From an uncultured Saprospiraceae bacterium (GTDB taxonomy: Bacteria > Bacteroidota > Bacteroidia > Chitinophagales > Saprospiraceae), in the NCBI GenBank assembly GCA_937942435.1, contig CALDEM010000004.1, positions 23,330 to 87,329 on the forward strand: a stretch of DNA of 64,000 nucleotides, given 5' to 3'. Under the pieces are notes generated by a model, which ran no database searches, had not been told where the DNA came from, and saw nothing but the letters and a program-made list of their open reading frames with translations. Numbering within the stretch: the stretch's first letter is position 1; each line of letters begins with the position of its first letter. This document shows positions 36,881-46,792 of this stretch, piece after piece. Both the position numbers and the translations under genes were made by a program.

Positions 36881-38986
36881 GTGGAGCAACTTAGTTTTCA
36901 GTATCCTATTTGGTTAGTCGTATTTTGTATCCTGGGTGCCATATCATTCGCATCACTACTTTATTGGCGCACCAAGGAGCTTGACAAAGACAAGAAATGG
37001 CTAAAGCCGTTACTGTTTTTCTTAAGGTTCTTGCCGATCATGGCGATCGCGAGTTTACTTTTAGGACCACTACTTAAGAAAATCATAGAAGAGACCAAGA
37101 GACCTTCTGTAGCTATCGTAATAGACAATAGTCGCTCGATAGGTACATGGATCGATCAATCAGGAAGCAGTAGTCTCCAGGAAGACATAACAGCGCTTGC
37201 AACTGGTCTGAGCGAGCAGTACGCAGTTACCACCTATTCTTTTGGTGATGAGATATCTATACATCAGACTGATACGATGTCTTATGATCAAGACATTACT
37301 AATATCACGAGCTCGCTTCAGTATATCTCTGATGTATATGAAGGAGAAAACCTTGGTGCAGTCATCTTAGCGACTGACGGTATATACAATGGTGGGCAAA
37401 ATCCGCTTTACGCCACTCTACCTGCTAATATCCCAGTCCACAGTATAGCTCTTGGCGATACGACCAAGAGAAAAGATGCGTCAGTGCAAACCATACTTCA
37501 TAATGAAGTGGCCTATCTCAATGATGAGATGATCACTCAGGTGGATATAAAGGCTATCAACGCAGGTAATCAAACGCTCCTCCTTACAGTTGAGAAGGAG
37601 ACAGGCAGTGGATATACTACTGTTGAAACTAGAAATATCAAGGCTCAAGGGAGTGACTTCTTTGCGACGGAAGAAATCAAACTGACCTTTAAGGAAGTAG
37701 GTATCGCTCACTATCGATATCGGATATCTTCATTGACCAATGAGATCAATAGATCAAACAATAGAAAAGATATATACATCGAAGTACTCGATGCACGCCA
37801 AGACATAGGCATCATAGCAGCGGCACCTCATCCGGATATCACGGCACTGAAGCAGATACTGGAGCAAAACAAAAACTACCAAGTCAAACTCTACTTTGAC
37901 AATCCATCATCTTCTGAGATTGCAGAGATGGACTTTGCAATCATGCACAATCTCCCATCTGGATCTCGAAACATAAACAACCTGATGACTTCGCTCAACA
38001 ATAGAGCAACACCAAGAATGTTTGTAGTTGGAGAAGGCACCAACTTACCGAGATTCAACGAGTTGCAGTCATTAGTCACCATAAGAGGAAGCAGGGGTAG
38101 CTCTAATGATGCTCAAGGAGAAGTGGATGGCAGCTTTGAGAACTTCACTTTGTCAGAATCCCTAAAGGCTGAGATCAAGCGATATCCACCTCTGTCTTCT
38201 CCTTTCGGAGAATATACGACCAATGGAAGCTTACAAACACTTCTTCATCAGCGTATCGGGGATATCACTACTGACTTTCCTTTGTTGTCATTTGCAGACG
38301 TAGACGGGATCAAGACAGCGTATCTCTTAGGTACTGACATATGGAGATGGAAGCTCTTTGACTATCTTCAAAACGAAAACTTTGATCTCATCACAGAGCT
38401 TATTGATAAAGCCATCATCTATACTTCTACCAAGGAGGATAAGCGTAAGTTTAGAGTCAATAGCAACAGTAATGTCTATCTCACTAATGACAATGTCACG
38501 TTGACTGCTGAGCTATACAACAACAGCTACGAATTGGTCAATGATCCAGAAGCTGTGATACAATTAAAAGATGCCGAAGGCAATGCTTATGACTATACCT
38601 TCTCGAAGAACGACAAGTTATATCTCTTGGAGTTGGGCAAGCTGAGCCCTGGATCTTATAGTTATAATGCCGAGACGATCTTTAACGGAGAGCAGTATAC
38701 CGCTCAAGGCAAATTTGTGGTGAGAGAGATCCAATATGAATTATATGATCTTGAAGCTCAACACAGTTTACTTTATGCTCTGGCAGATAAGACTAATGGA
38801 TCTGTAAGTTATCCAAGTCAGTTAACCGATTTAACTGAGCAGCTACTTAACTCGGACATCATCAAGCCAGTTATATACCAGAATGTCATCACTAAGCCTC
38901 TGATGGACAGCAAATGGTTGTTCTTTCTACTCGTAGTACCGCTCATACTAGAATGGTTGTTAAGAAGGTACCACGGCAGTCTGTAA
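36881..38986 (+). CDS. Membrane protein with VWA-like domain
   Basis: 701 residues with a GTG start. Two membrane segments at the N-terminus (about 9-28 and 43-63) and one near the C-terminus (about 676-694) flank a large periplasmic part. Residues 76-190 carry a VWA-like domain with the metal site DNSRS (Asp82, Ser84, Ser86) and an ATDGIYNGGQNP segment. A later region (about 300-420) resembles a GATase1-like domain, and 520-640 looks Ig-like. The layout is that of the Bacteroidota BatA-like or DUF4159-related membrane proteins; the function is unknown. Confidence 0.8.
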   Translation: MEQLSFQYPIWLVVFCILGAISFASLLYWRTKELDKDKKWLKPLLFFLRFLPIMAIASLLLGPLLKKIIEETKRPSVAIVIDNSRSIGTWIDQSGSSSLQEDITALATGLSEQYAVTTYSFGDEISIHQTDTMSYDQDITNITSSLQYISDVYEGENLGAVILATDGIYNGGQNPLYATLPANIPVHSIALGDTTKRKDASVQTILHNEVAYLNDEMITQVDIKAINAGNQTLLLTVEKETGSGYTTVETRNIKAQGSDFFATEEIKLTFKEVGIAHYRYRISSLTNEINRSNNRKDIYIEVLDARQDIGIIAAAPHPDITALKQILEQNKNYQVKLYFDNPSSSEIAEMDFAIMHNLPSGSRNINNLMTSLNNRATPRMFVVGEGTNLPRFNELQSLVTIRGSRGSSNDAQGEVDGSFENFTLSESLKAEIKRYPPLSSPFGEYTTNGSLQTLLHQRIGDITTDFPLLSFADVDGIKTAYLLGTDIWRWKLFDYLQNENFDLITELIDKAIIYTSTKEDKRKFRVNSNSNVYLTNDNVTLTAELYNNSYELVNDPEAVIQLKDAEGNAYDYTFSKNDKLYLLELGKLSPGSYSYNAETIFNGEQYTAQGKFVVREIQYELYDLEAQHSLLYALADKTNGSVSYPSQLTDLTEQLLNSDIIKPVIYQNVITKPLMDSKWLFFLLVVPLILEWLLRRYHGSL

Positions 38987-39088
38987 ATAATAATATAAGT
39001 AGAAAATAAAGCAGGAAGTCGTCGGTCGACTATCGGGAGGAGTGTGTTCTCTTTGGTTTGGCTTGCTTATCTGGGTATATAAAATAGA

Positions 39089-39120
39089 AAAGCTGGTCGT
39101 GATATCAGACGACCAGCTTT
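39089..39120. terminator. Strong 12-bp hairpin downstream of the VWA gene
   Basis: Arms 39089-39100 and 39109-39120 (AAAGCTGGTCGT and its complement) are perfect, with the eight-base loop GATATCAG. A-rich sequence lies before it and TTT at its end, so it could stop transcription in either direction. It lies about 100 bases past the VWA stop codon. Confidence 0.65.
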
Positions 39121-39121
39121 G

Positions 39122-39144
39122 CAAATTATAATCCCATGAACATA
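39122..39144 (+). repeat. Short direct repeat, copy 1
   Basis: CAAATTATAATCCCATGAAC followed by ATA; 22 of 23 bases match the copy at 39282. The ATG inside (39136) opens a 22-codon frame ending at 39204. A six-base-pair hairpin (39151-39156 with 39161-39166, AGGCCA/TGGCCT) follows. Confidence 0.7.
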
Positions 39145-39281
39145 AATCTTAGGCCACCTCTGGCCTGTCTCAATATAAACTCAAAAACTTTTCAACTTTG
39201 GTAGGGAATGAAGCTATTGTAAGTAACTTATATGTTTGTTAATAGAAAGCTGCGAATCCGAAGAGAGCAACAATCTATTAA

Positions 39282-39304
39282 CAAATCATAATCCCATGAA
39301 CATA
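39282..39304 (+). repeat. Short direct repeat, copy 2
   Basis: Second copy, 160 bases from the first and differing by one base (C for T at the sixth position). The ATG at 39296 opens an 11-codon frame ending at 39331. A six-base-pair hairpin (39316-39321 with 39328-39333) follows at a similar distance as in copy 1. Confidence 0.7.
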
Positions 39305-39489
39305 TCCGAAATGATGGCTGAGACTCGTTAGCCTCTTCTGCCATTGTTTCATGATACAAGTATCGATAATAAGATTAGCCATATCAAATACAAAATATAG
39401 GTATTGTTACTCTATAATAACGATACTTACATATCATAAACACTGATTATCAATTAGTTATGATTATATATACAATAGATAATGTTCTA

Positions 39490-39523
39490 TAAATATTTAA
39501 AATCGCCTATATGTTACGGCGAT
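39490..39523 (-). terminator. Likely terminator of the cytochrome c peroxidase operon
   Basis: Arms ATCGCC (39502-39507) and GGCGAT (39518-39523) form a short stem with a ten-base loop. On the minus strand the stem is followed by TTTTAAATATTT. It lies 40 bases past the stop of the peroxidase gene. Confidence 0.6.
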
Positions 39524-39562
39524 ATTTATTTGAAAAAAAGTTGAAAAAAGTGTGAATCGACC

Positions 39563-40648
39563 CTAAAACGGGGATTGATATCTTGGATCTGAAGTAAAAA
39601 CTGGATCCTCCAGAGTCTTAATAAATGCTATTAATGCTCCTCTATCCGTCTCGCTTAAGTTCAAGACTCTTAGATTGGGATCGACATTTCGTGAAAACTG
39701 AACTTGGGTGTCATAATGGTTCAACACGTCTTCAAATGAAGAAAATCGACCATCATGCATATAGGGAGCACTCTTGAAGATGTTTCTAAGCGTAGGCACC
39801 CTAAACTTACCATTATCAAAAGGAGTGCCTGTCACCTCTCCTCTGCCTATATCAGTGAGGTCCCCAACATCAGGATTATCCAGTCCGTTGTTGAAGTATT
39901 CGTTTGTGGTGAATAAGGGTGCATTATGACAATGACCACATTCTGCATGTCTTCTCACATCAGGTTCTATATCAAAGAAGATGTTATGGCCTAGTAACTC
40001 CTCATCTGTGAACACAGCGATCCCATCGATCACTTGATCATATCGTGATTGTCCACTACTGATTAGTGTACGCTCGAACTGAGCAAGTGCTTTAGCGGCT
40101 AAATCCTTTGTGATCCCAGTAGTATCGGTTATGCCAAAAGCTTCTCTAAACAATCTTGGATAAAGCTCATGCGACTGTAGCTCACTTATGACATCTGGCC
40201 AAGTATGATGCAACTCTATAGGATCTTCGACCGGCAGAAGCGCTTGCTCTTCTAATGTAGCCACCCGACCATCCCAGAAGAGACCATTGTTATTAAATCC
40301 TATGTCCAACAAACTCATAGAGCTCCTCTGGCCCGTGATCCCATCGATACCCGGAGAGACACTGTTGTTGTCAGTAAAGCTTCCTTCTGGCAGATGACAA
40401 GAAGAACAGCTCAAGCTGTTATCAGCAGATAGTATAGGGTCATAAAACAATCGTCTACCAAGCACTACCCCTTGATCTGTCAAAGGATTGTCCTGAGGGA
40501 TAATCATTTGAGGAAAGTGATCAGGTATATCTAACTCATACTCTGTAGGCTCAAATGGAATATCCAAAAGGCTACTTGGGGCAGGCATATCCTCGCAACA
40601 TGCTACCAGCACAATTAACATGACAAATGAGGTTATTCTCCAGATCAT
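39563..40648 (-). CDS. Di-haem cytochrome c peroxidase family lipoprotein
   Basis: 361 residues from the ATG at 40648, chosen because MIWRITSFVMLIVLVACCED is a lipoprotein signal (Cys17). Longer starts run into the exonuclease gene. Two c-type haem motifs are visible: CSSCH (81-85) and CGHCH (237-241). The segment VPTLRNIFKSAPYMHDGRF supplies further haem contacts. Members reduce hydrogen peroxide or act as MauG-like oxidases in the periplasm; the exact activity cannot be assigned. It is the last gene of the coaX-to-peroxidase run. Confidence 0.9.
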   Translation of the reverse strand: MIWRITSFVMLIVLVACCEDMPAPSSLLDIPFEPTEYELDIPDHFPQMIIPQDNPLTDQGVVLGRRLFYDPILSADNSLSCSSCHLPEGSFTDNNSVSPGIDGITGQRSSMSLLDIGFNNNGLFWDGRVATLEEQALLPVEDPIELHHTWPDVISELQSHELYPRLFREAFGITDTTGITKDLAAKALAQFERTLISSGQSRYDQVIDGIAVFTDEELLGHNIFFDIEPDVRRHAECGHCHNAPLFTTNEYFNNGLDNPDVGDLTDIGRGEVTGTPFDNGKFRVPTLRNIFKSAPYMHDGRFSSFEDVLNHYDTQVQFSRNVDPNLRVLNLSETDRGALIAFIKTLEDPVFTSDPRYQSPF

Positions 40649-40682
40649 CAGAAGTACAACGCTTGTAAGAGAGCGTTTGTTT

Positions 40683-41501
40683 TTATTGAGCGGCTTGCAC
40701 GTCGTCCATGATCTTCTTAACAATCTTCTTGACTTGAGATGAGAAGTCCTTCTGCATGATCCAATGATAGTAGTTCTTATCTCTACGAAATACTTCTGAG
40801 ACTTTTTGATTGGTATACTTACCAAAGTTGAATATTATCTCACCCTTATGATCCCTTCTCAAGCGCTGAGTAAAGTCTACCACTTTATAGTCGCTGATAA
40901 ACTCATGGATGGCTTGCATATCATTCTTGATAGGAGCTTTAGTGACAAAGCCATCTCCATCTATATAGTCGATGCCATCATACTTGGATATCTGTCCTGC
41001 AAGGACTTCGACCGTTGCCCTTACATCAGCGAGCGCATCGTGCGCATCTTCAAGATCCTTTCCACAGTAGACTTTGAGAGCCGCCTTTAATGTACGAGGC
41101 TCCATTTTGTAGAAGATCTTTTGAACATCAATCGTACGACGATTCTCAACATCCATATCGTAACCTGCTCTGAAGAGTTCTTCAGTCAACATCGGTAAAT
41201 CAAAGCGATCAGAGTTATATCCTCCAAGGTCACTATCTCCTATGAAGTCGTATATGTCTTTAGCAAAATGAGCAAAGGGTGGTTGATCCTTAATCTTATC
41301 TGGAGTGATACCGTGTACGGCCATCGCTTCTGCTGATATAGGGATTTGAGGATTCATTAGATATTCGCGTTCTTCAGGACTTGTACCATCCGATTTATAC
41401 TTGATCAAGGCGATCTGTATAATTCTATCCTTGAGGACATTGAGCCCTGTTGACTCGATATCAAAAAACACTATATCTCGATCGAGGGTAAAGTCGACCA
41501 T
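40683..41501 (-). CDS. DEDDh-type 3'-5' exonuclease (DnaQ-like)
   Basis: About 272 residues from the ATG at 41501, 13 bases after the apbE stop; this start places the first motif close to the N-terminus as in relatives. Starts at 41543 or 41570 would overlap apbE. The motifs are FFDIESTGLN (Asp-x-Glu), YNSDRFDLPML (Asp), and EDAHDALADVRATVE (His and Asp). A C-terminal DUF3820-like segment, FNFGKYTNQKVSEVF then YYHWIMQKDF, is also present. It is a proofreading- or repair-type nuclease whose substrate is unspecified. Confidence 0.9.
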   Translation of the reverse strand: MVDFTLDRDIVFFDIESTGLNVLKDRIIQIALIKYKSDGTSPEEREYLMNPQIPISAEAMAVHGITPDKIKDQPPFAHFAKDIYDFIGDSDLGGYNSDRFDLPMLTEELFRAGYDMDVENRRTIDVQKIFYKMEPRTLKAALKVYCGKDLEDAHDALADVRATVEVLAGQISKYDGIDYIDGDGFVTKAPIKNDMQAIHEFISDYKVVDFTQRLRRDHKGEIIFNFGKYTNQKVSEVFRRDKNYYHWIMQKDFSSQVKKIVKKIMDDVQAAQ

Positions 41502-41514
41502 TAACTCTGATTTT

Positions 41515-42582
41515 TTATCGGATGACGCTTCGAATAAATCCATTTGCAAATTTTGATGTGATCGTACCATCGTCGTCCCCTATTAAGAAACATGCACCGA
41601 CGTTAGGTAACTGATCGATAAAAGTAACAGCTTTTCTATAACCCATGGCCATACATGCTGTAGCAATAGCGTCAGCATCTATACATTGGTCTGCTATAAT
41701 AGTAACTCCTAGCAACTCATCCTGATATGGATAGCCAGTCTTGGGATCGAGTGTATGCCCATACTTCTTCCCATCTACCTCATGATAATTACGATAATTA
41801 CCAGAACTTGCTAAAGCTTTATTATCTAGCATTATAGCCAACTCTACATCAGTCGGCTTGGCATCAGTACTTGGAGTGGACAGTCCTATGGTCCAGATCG
41901 TACCTTTGGCATTTACACCTTTCGCCACATATTCGCCACCGATGTCGATTAGAAAATCACTACATCCTTTTGAGAGTAGTAGTTCTCCGACTTGATCAAC
42001 CGCATAGCCTTTAGCCAATGCACTAAAGTCTAATTGTTGTTCATTACTGACCTTAGACAAGCGGATATCATCTATCAACCATTTATCTAATCCAATGTAA
42101 TCGAAGATACCGTCTACATATGAACTGTCAACTTTAGTAATCGCTCTTTTCTCTTGGTATCCAAAACCCCAATAATTAACCAAGGGCATGATGCTAACAT
42201 CGAGATAACCGTCACTTAGATCATACCAATGAAGTGCAGATTTTAAATTGACTTCAAAATGTTGCGGGTGATTATCAAATGAAACATCAGCATCAGATGT
42301 ATTGATCTTAGAGATGTATGCTTGTGGTTCGTAAGTAGATACAATACTATTGATATCAAGAAGTAAGCTATCGATAGAGAACTTGATCTTCTTATGATTT
42401 ATACAATGAGCTGTAACGCGATAGTAGGTGCCCATCGTAGTCCCAGTGACTAGGTCATAGCTGGGCGCTACTTCTTTAGTTGAACCCTTATTCTTCTTAG
42501 ACTCTTTGCACGATGAGAAAGATGCCATCAAGAGCAAAGGGCAGAGTATGACAAGTATCTTTCTTAGGTGGGGTTTAATCAT
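41515..42582 (-). CDS. apbE: FAD:protein FMN transferase (ApbE), lipoprotein
   Basis: 355 residues. The lipoprotein signal LLMASFSSCKE (Cys about 26) and the ApbE core (TGTTMGTYYRV, LDFSALAKGYAVDQV, DFLIDIGGEYVAKG, CIDADAIATACMAMGY) are clear. The enzyme flavinylates exported proteins. It overlaps the TerC gene by four bases (ATGA), which shows coupling, although TerC is not a known client. It is a second apbE beside the one at 10709 and has a different N-terminus, so the two may serve different target proteins. Confidence 0.92.
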   Translation of the reverse strand: MIKPHLRKILVILCPLLLMASFSSCKESKKNKGSTKEVAPSYDLVTGTTMGTYYRVTAHCINHKKIKFSIDSLLLDINSIVSTYEPQAYISKINTSDADVSFDNHPQHFEVNLKSALHWYDLSDGYLDVSIMPLVNYWGFGYQEKRAITKVDSSYVDGIFDYIGLDKWLIDDIRLSKVSNEQQLDFSALAKGYAVDQVGELLLSKGCSDFLIDIGGEYVAKGVNAKGTIWTIGLSTPSTDAKPTDVELAIMLDNKALASSGNYRNYHEVDGKKYGHTLDPKTGYPYQDELLGVTIIADQCIDADAIATACMAMGYRKAVTFIDQLPNVGACFLIGDDDGTITSKFANGFIRSVIR

Positions 42583-43433
42583 TCTTTCACCAGCCCTTCT
42601 GCCATTGCTTGTTCTTGAGCTCCATGCAATTGCACAGGTGCTTTTTTACCCTTGCGCAATTTCATATTTAAAAACTCAACTAAAAGGGAGAAAGCTATTG
42701 CAAAATACAAGTAACCTTTTGGTACTGCGCCTATCTCACTTCCTCCAATGGTTAGATGAGCTAAGTGTCCTCCTTCCAAGATTAACATAAAGCCTATCAA
42801 GATTAGAAAAGCTAAACCAAGCATTTGGATAGTTGGATGCTTATTTACAAATCTTCCAACTGGGTTAGCAAATAACATCATAATCCCCACTGAGACAACT
42901 ACAGCTATTATCATGATGATCAGTGCTCCATATATGCCATTGGTCATACCAACTGCAGTTAGTATACTATCAAAAGAGAAGACAATATTGATGAGTACAA
43001 TCTCTATGATGGCCTTGGTTAACGTAGTAGTTTCTCTTTTTCCAGATCCTCCAAGACCCTCATCTTCTTCTAATTTATGATGTATCTCGGATACACTTTT
43101 ATATAGTAAAAATATCCCTCCTGCTATAAGTATAAGAGATTGTCCAGAAAATCCAGCTTGTGCCCATGACCAGTTTATTGATATCCAAGGCTCCTTCATC
43201 GCAATTAGAATGGATATTCCAAATAGAAGAGCTATTCTTAAAAACATAGCTAAGAACAATCCGATATTAGTCGCTTTAGCTTGAAGCTTTTCAGGCAACT
43301 TGTTGGCTGCGAGGGTGATGAATATGATATTATCAACTCCCAATACAATCTCTAAAAATGTAAGCGTCAATAAACTCATCCAAACCTCAGAGCTACCCCA
43401 ATTGGGCATGTCAAAAAGCAACATTTGAAACAT
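42579..43433 (-). CDS. TerC family membrane protein
   Basis: 284 residues with about seven membrane segments. The family signature LTFLEIVLGVDNIIFITLAA (about 23-42) and the mirrored IEIVLINIVFSFDSILTAVG segment hold the conserved Asp residues (Asp33 of GVDN and the Asp of FSFDS). TerC proteins are implicated in tellurite resistance and, more recently, in manganese export and metalation of exported enzymes. Here it is co-transcribed with apbE (ATGA overlap) and follows an unknown gene by 19 bases. Confidence 0.9.
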   Translation of the reverse strand: MFQMLLFDMPNWGSSEVWMSLLTLTFLEIVLGVDNIIFITLAANKLPEKLQAKATNIGLFLAMFLRIALLFGISILIAMKEPWISINWSWAQAGFSGQSLILIAGGIFLLYKSVSEIHHKLEEDEGLGGSGKRETTTLTKAIIEIVLINIVFSFDSILTAVGMTNGIYGALIIMIIAVVVSVGIMMLFANPVGRFVNKHPTIQMLGLAFLILIGFMLILEGGHLAHLTIGGSEIGAVPKGYLYFAIAFSLLVEFLNMKLRKGKKAPVQLHGAQEQAMAEGLVKE

Positions 43434-43452
43434 AAGATTCTATTTTATCAGT

Positions 43453-44001
43453 CTATATACCTTCTTCTTCAGCACCTGCATGTTGTGTGCCAAAACCTAT
43501 TCTATTAATTTGCTGTCCTGGTTGATCATCATCATAATTCTCCCACTCTATCAATTCTTTAAAAAAGTCGTCAAAATTTTTCAAGATGAGATCATCGTTA
43601 AATTCTGGTGGTCCATATATACCAATCATCTTAGGTTGCTTAGGCTGCATCAATCCTTCGATGATAGGATAAGTCATCCACGCCTGAACCTTTCCATTAA
43701 ACAGTTGGCTAAAAACAAGAGATCCTTTATCTTTTATTATTGTTCTTTTGTTTACGCCATCTACATTCTCAGCTATTCCACTGATAGATTTTCCTAATGA
43801 GATGGTTATGGATTCTAAGTTTTCAAATCTCTCTTCAACTTCTATTTGTGCATTGATACCTGTATGTTTTAGAATCTTCTTAGAAGTGGCCTTGATATTT
43901 TCTTTTAGTCCTCCAGCCCAAGCATTTCTAAAGTCAATGACTTGTTGAAGTATATCTGTGTACTTGGAAGCTCGATCCTTAATTGCTGTATATTTTTCCA
44001 T
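43453..44001 (-). CDS. Conserved hypothetical protein
   Basis: 182 residues, acidic, no signal peptide and no membrane segment. The N-terminal part is helical (DILQQVIDFRNAW). The rest shows alternating strands (ESITISLGKSISGIAE, KGSLVFSQLFNGKVQAWMTY) and a conserved-looking IGIYGPPEFNDD. I do not recognise the family. It lies 11 bases after coaX and 19 bases before terC in one operon, so it is expressed with them. Confidence 0.65.
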   Translation of the reverse strand: MEKYTAIKDRASKYTDILQQVIDFRNAWAGGLKENIKATSKKILKHTGINAQIEVEERFENLESITISLGKSISGIAENVDGVNKRTIIKDKGSLVFSQLFNGKVQAWMTYPIIEGLMQPKQPKMIGIYGPPEFNDDLILKNFDDFFKELIEWENYDDDQPGQQINRIGFGTQHAGAEEEGI

Positions 44002-44012
44002 ACTCTATAATT

Positions 44013-44789
44013 CTAATTTTCAACTTTTAAGTCTTCTAACATATATTTTAAACCATTTAGCGTAAGCTCTGCATCAATGGTGTGAAACACCTCTTTCAAT
44101 GGTGTCATCACAAAAGATAAGCCACCTGTGGCCACCGCTATATAATCCTCACCTACTTCTTTTCTAATCTTAGCGATCAACTCTTTTGCCATCCCCACAT
44201 AGCCCCACAGGATACCTGCTTGCATGGCATGTGTCGTATGCATACCGATCACAGATTCTGGAAGTTCTAAAGGAATCTCAGGAAGTTGTGCAGTATTAGC
44301 AGATAGTGCCTTCATGGCTGTCTTTATACCAGGAGCAATCGCTACACCTAGGATATAGCCAGTATGGTCTACTGTCGTAAATGTAAGTGCGGTACCAAAA
44401 TCTATAACTATGCAAGCTGTTTTAAATTGCTTGAATGCAGCATAAGCATTTGATACCAGATCAGTACCGATCTCGTAAGGTCTTGGTACTTTATAGTCTA
44501 ACCTTTCATAAAGTTTAGGTCCTACTACTTCTACATTCTTACCAAACAGTCTTTGTAACACTTCCACCATGCCTTCTTTTAAGACAGGTACTACAGTACT
44601 CAATATGATCCCAGTGACTTCGGCTTTGTCTAAACCATGCTCAAATATTAGATTTCTAATCTCGACATCATAGAATGCTCGAGCTTCTTCAGATTTGTTG
44701 GTAGGCAGCCGCCAGAAATGTTGCCATTCAGCGCCATTATGGGCACCTACAACAACATTGGAATTTCCTATATCTACTGCTATGATCAT
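44013..44789 (-). CDS. coaX: Type III pantothenate kinase
   Basis: 258 residues of the ASKHA fold. The P-loop-like N-terminus MIIAVDIGNSNVVVGA (Asp6), GTDLVSNAYAAF (Asp110, the catalytic base region) and VIDFGTALTFTTVD (about 128-141) are as expected. CoaX phosphorylates pantothenate in the first step of coenzyme A synthesis, needs a monovalent cation and is not feedback-inhibited by CoA. It appears to be the first gene of the minus-strand run ending with the peroxidase. Confidence 0.95.
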   Translation of the reverse strand: MIIAVDIGNSNVVVGAHNGAEWQHFWRLPTNKSEEARAFYDVEIRNLIFEHGLDKAEVTGIILSTVVPVLKEGMVEVLQRLFGKNVEVVGPKLYERLDYKVPRPYEIGTDLVSNAYAAFKQFKTACIVIDFGTALTFTTVDHTGYILGVAIAPGIKTAMKALSANTAQLPEIPLELPESVIGMHTTHAMQAGILWGYVGMAKELIAKIRKEVGEDYIAVATGGLSFVMTPLKEVFHTIDAELTLNGLKYMLEDLKVEN

Positions 44790-44868
44790 AAAGCTTCGGT
44801 AAGCTAAACTAATTAATATTGAGCAGAGATAAAAAGAACTTCTCTAAAGGCAAAATCAGCAATAGTGT

Positions 44869-46122
44869 CTACTTAAAGGCTTTTTTAATTTTGGAAACAT
44901 AGTCTAACTTCTCCCATGGAAAAGTCTCTACCTTTAGCGTCTTAATCTTACCAGACCCATCTTTAAAGGTTACAGTCTTCTTCTCTGGAGTTCTACCCAT
45001 GTGACCATAAGCAGCTGTCTCAGAATATATCGGCGTACGAAGTTTTAGTCTTTTCTCTATTGCATATGGGCGCATATCAAAAACATCATAGATCTTCTTA
45101 GCGATCTTACCATCAGTCATCTTCACCTTTGCAGTACCATAGGTATTGATATAGATATTAGTAGGTTTTGCCACACCAATGGCGTATGAAACTTGTACTA
45201 AAACTTCATCACAGATACCTGCTGCTACCATGTTCTTCGCTATGTGGCGAGTCGCATATGCCGCTGACCTATCTACCTTAGATGGATCTTTACCAGAGAA
45301 TGCTCCACCTCCGTGCGCACCTTTGCCACCGTAAGTATCTACAATTATCTTTCTACCTGTCAAACCAGTATCCCCATGAGGTCCGCCAATAACAAACTTA
45401 CCGGTTGGGTTTACATAGTACTTAATCTTATTGTTAAACAACTTCTTTACAGCTGCTGAGCATTGTCTTTTAACCGCAGGAACTATTGTTTTTATAACGT
45501 CTTCCTTGATCTGCTTCAACATCTTAGCATCGCTGGTAGAAAACTCATCATGTTGTGTGCTGATAACGATACTATCTATTCGTATTGGCTTATTGTTGTC
45601 ATTATATTCGATAGTCACCTGTGACTTAGAGTCAGGACGTAGGTATGTCATTTTCTTTCCTGCCTTTCTCACCTTGGCTAATTCTTGAAGCAGCTTGTGG
45701 GAGAGATCAAGTGCTAGTGGCATATAGTTCTCAGTCTCATTAGTGGCATATCCAAACATCATCCCTTGATCTCCAGCCCCTTGATCCTCTTTCTTCTTTC
45801 TTTCTACACCTTGATTAATATCTGGGCTTTGCTCATGGATAGATGAAAAAACACCACAGCTCAGTGCTTCAAACATATATTCTGACTTAGTATATCCGAT
45901 CTTTTGTATAACATCCCTGGCGATCTGCTGTACGTCAAGATATGTCTTTGACTTTACCTCTCCTGCAAGTACAACTTGTCCCGTAGTCACTAAAGTCTCA
46001 CATGCTACTTTGGATGAAGGATCAAACGCGATGAAGTGATCTACTAACGCATCTGATATCTGATCTGATACTTTATCTGGGTGTCCTTCTGAAACAGATT
46101 CTGACGTAAATAAATATGGCAT
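44869..46122 (-). CDS. metK: S-adenosylmethionine synthetase
   Basis: 417 residues with all signatures: [20 protein letters not shown] at the N-terminus (ATP and metal binding), [12 protein letters not shown], and [19 protein letters not shown] (P-loop-like). The enzyme makes AdoMet from methionine and ATP in the cytoplasm. The family is typically 380-420 residues, so it is full length. It follows the FAH-family gene after 60 bases. On the minus strand the upstream CATATTTG differs by one base from the -7 consensus. Confidence 0.97.
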   Translation of the reverse strand: MPYLFTSESVSEGHPDKVSDQISDALVDHFIAFDPSSKVACETLVTTGQVVLAGEVKSKTYLDVQQIARDVIQKIGYTKSEYMFEALSCGVFSSIHEQSPDINQGVERKKKEDQGAGDQGMMFGYATNETENYMPLALDLSHKLLQELAKVRKAGKKMTYLRPDSKSQVTIEYNDNNKPIRIDSIVISTQHDEFSTSDAKMLKQIKEDVIKTIVPAVKRQCSAAVKKLFNNKIKYYVNPTGKFVIGGPHGDTGLTGRKIIVDTYGGKGAHGGGAFSGKDPSKVDRSAAYATRHIAKNMVAAGICDEVLVQVSYAIGVAKPTNIYINTYGTAKVKMTDGKIAKKIYDVFDMRPYAIEKRLKLRTPIYSETAAYGHMGRTPEKKTVTFKDGSGKIKTLKVETFPWEKLDYVSKIKKAFK

Positions 46123-46182
46123 TAATTCTTATTTAGAAATGGGAATAAAAGATGTTATTAAAAAAACACAAATATGATAATT

Positions 46183-46791
46183 CTATTTGATATCTGTAAC
46201 AAGAAGTCTCTTGTCATTCAGATATATCTCAAATACATCACCTTTAGTAATAGGCCCAACGCCAGCTGGGGTTCCAGTGTAGATCAAATCTCCACGGTGT
46301 AAGGTAAATCGATGGGATATAAAACTGACCAAAGTTGGGATATCGAAAATCATATCCTGAGCAGATCCATGCTGTACTTGCTCACCGTTCTTCAAAACTT
46401 TGATCTCACTTTGGGATATCTCTTCGAGATCTAAGTTAATAAAGTCGCCAATAGCTGCACTAAAATCAAAACTCTTGGCTAACTCCCATGGATGTCCTTT
46501 CTCTTTGCACTTAGCTTGGATATCTCTTGCAGTAAAATCTATACCTACAGATACGCCATCAATAAAATCTTTGACCCTTGATGGTGTTAAGCTCTTTATT
46601 GACTTACTGATCCTAACAACTATCTCACCTTCATAGTGAACATCATTAGAGAACTCAGGGTAATAAAAAGTCAAGCCATTTGGTAGCAAGGCTGTCTTTG
46701 GCTTCATAAAGATCAGCGGCGTCGATGGCACCTCATTATTGAGCTCCTTTGCATGCTTAGCATAATTCCTGCCTACGCAAAATATTTTCAT
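46183..46791 (-). CDS. Fumarylacetoacetate hydrolase family protein
   Basis: 202 residues, the single-domain FAH form. KIFCVGRNYAKHAKELNNEVP, FMKPKTALL, VHYEGEIVVRI (metal-binding Glu residues), GVDFTARD-like GIDFTARDIQ, and LIYTGTPAGVGPI are all present. Such proteins are 2-hydroxyhepta-diene-dioate isomerases, acylpyruvases or oxaloacetate tautomerases; the substrate is not clear from sequence. It begins one base after the trpS stop and is co-transcribed. Confidence 0.92.
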   Translation of the reverse strand: MKIFCVGRNYAKHAKELNNEVPSTPLIFMKPKTALLPNGLTFYYPEFSNDVHYEGEIVVRISKSIKSLTPSRVKDFIDGVSVGIDFTARDIQAKCKEKGHPWELAKSFDFSAAIGDFINLDLEEISQSEIKVLKNGEQVQHGSAQDMIFDIPTLVSFISHRFTLHRGDLIYTGTPAGVGPITKGDVFEIYLNDKRLLVTDIK

Positions 46792-46792
46792 A

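Larger units (their letters stand above)
38987..39562. other. Intergenic region, 576 bases, with duplicated short units
   Basis: No long ORF is supported on either strand. It holds a strong hairpin (39089-39120), two copies of a 23-base sequence that each end in a start codon and are each followed by a small GC hairpin, and the terminator of the peroxidase gene. The stretch from about 39340 to 39500 is very AT-rich and I see nothing definite in it. Confidence 0.5.
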
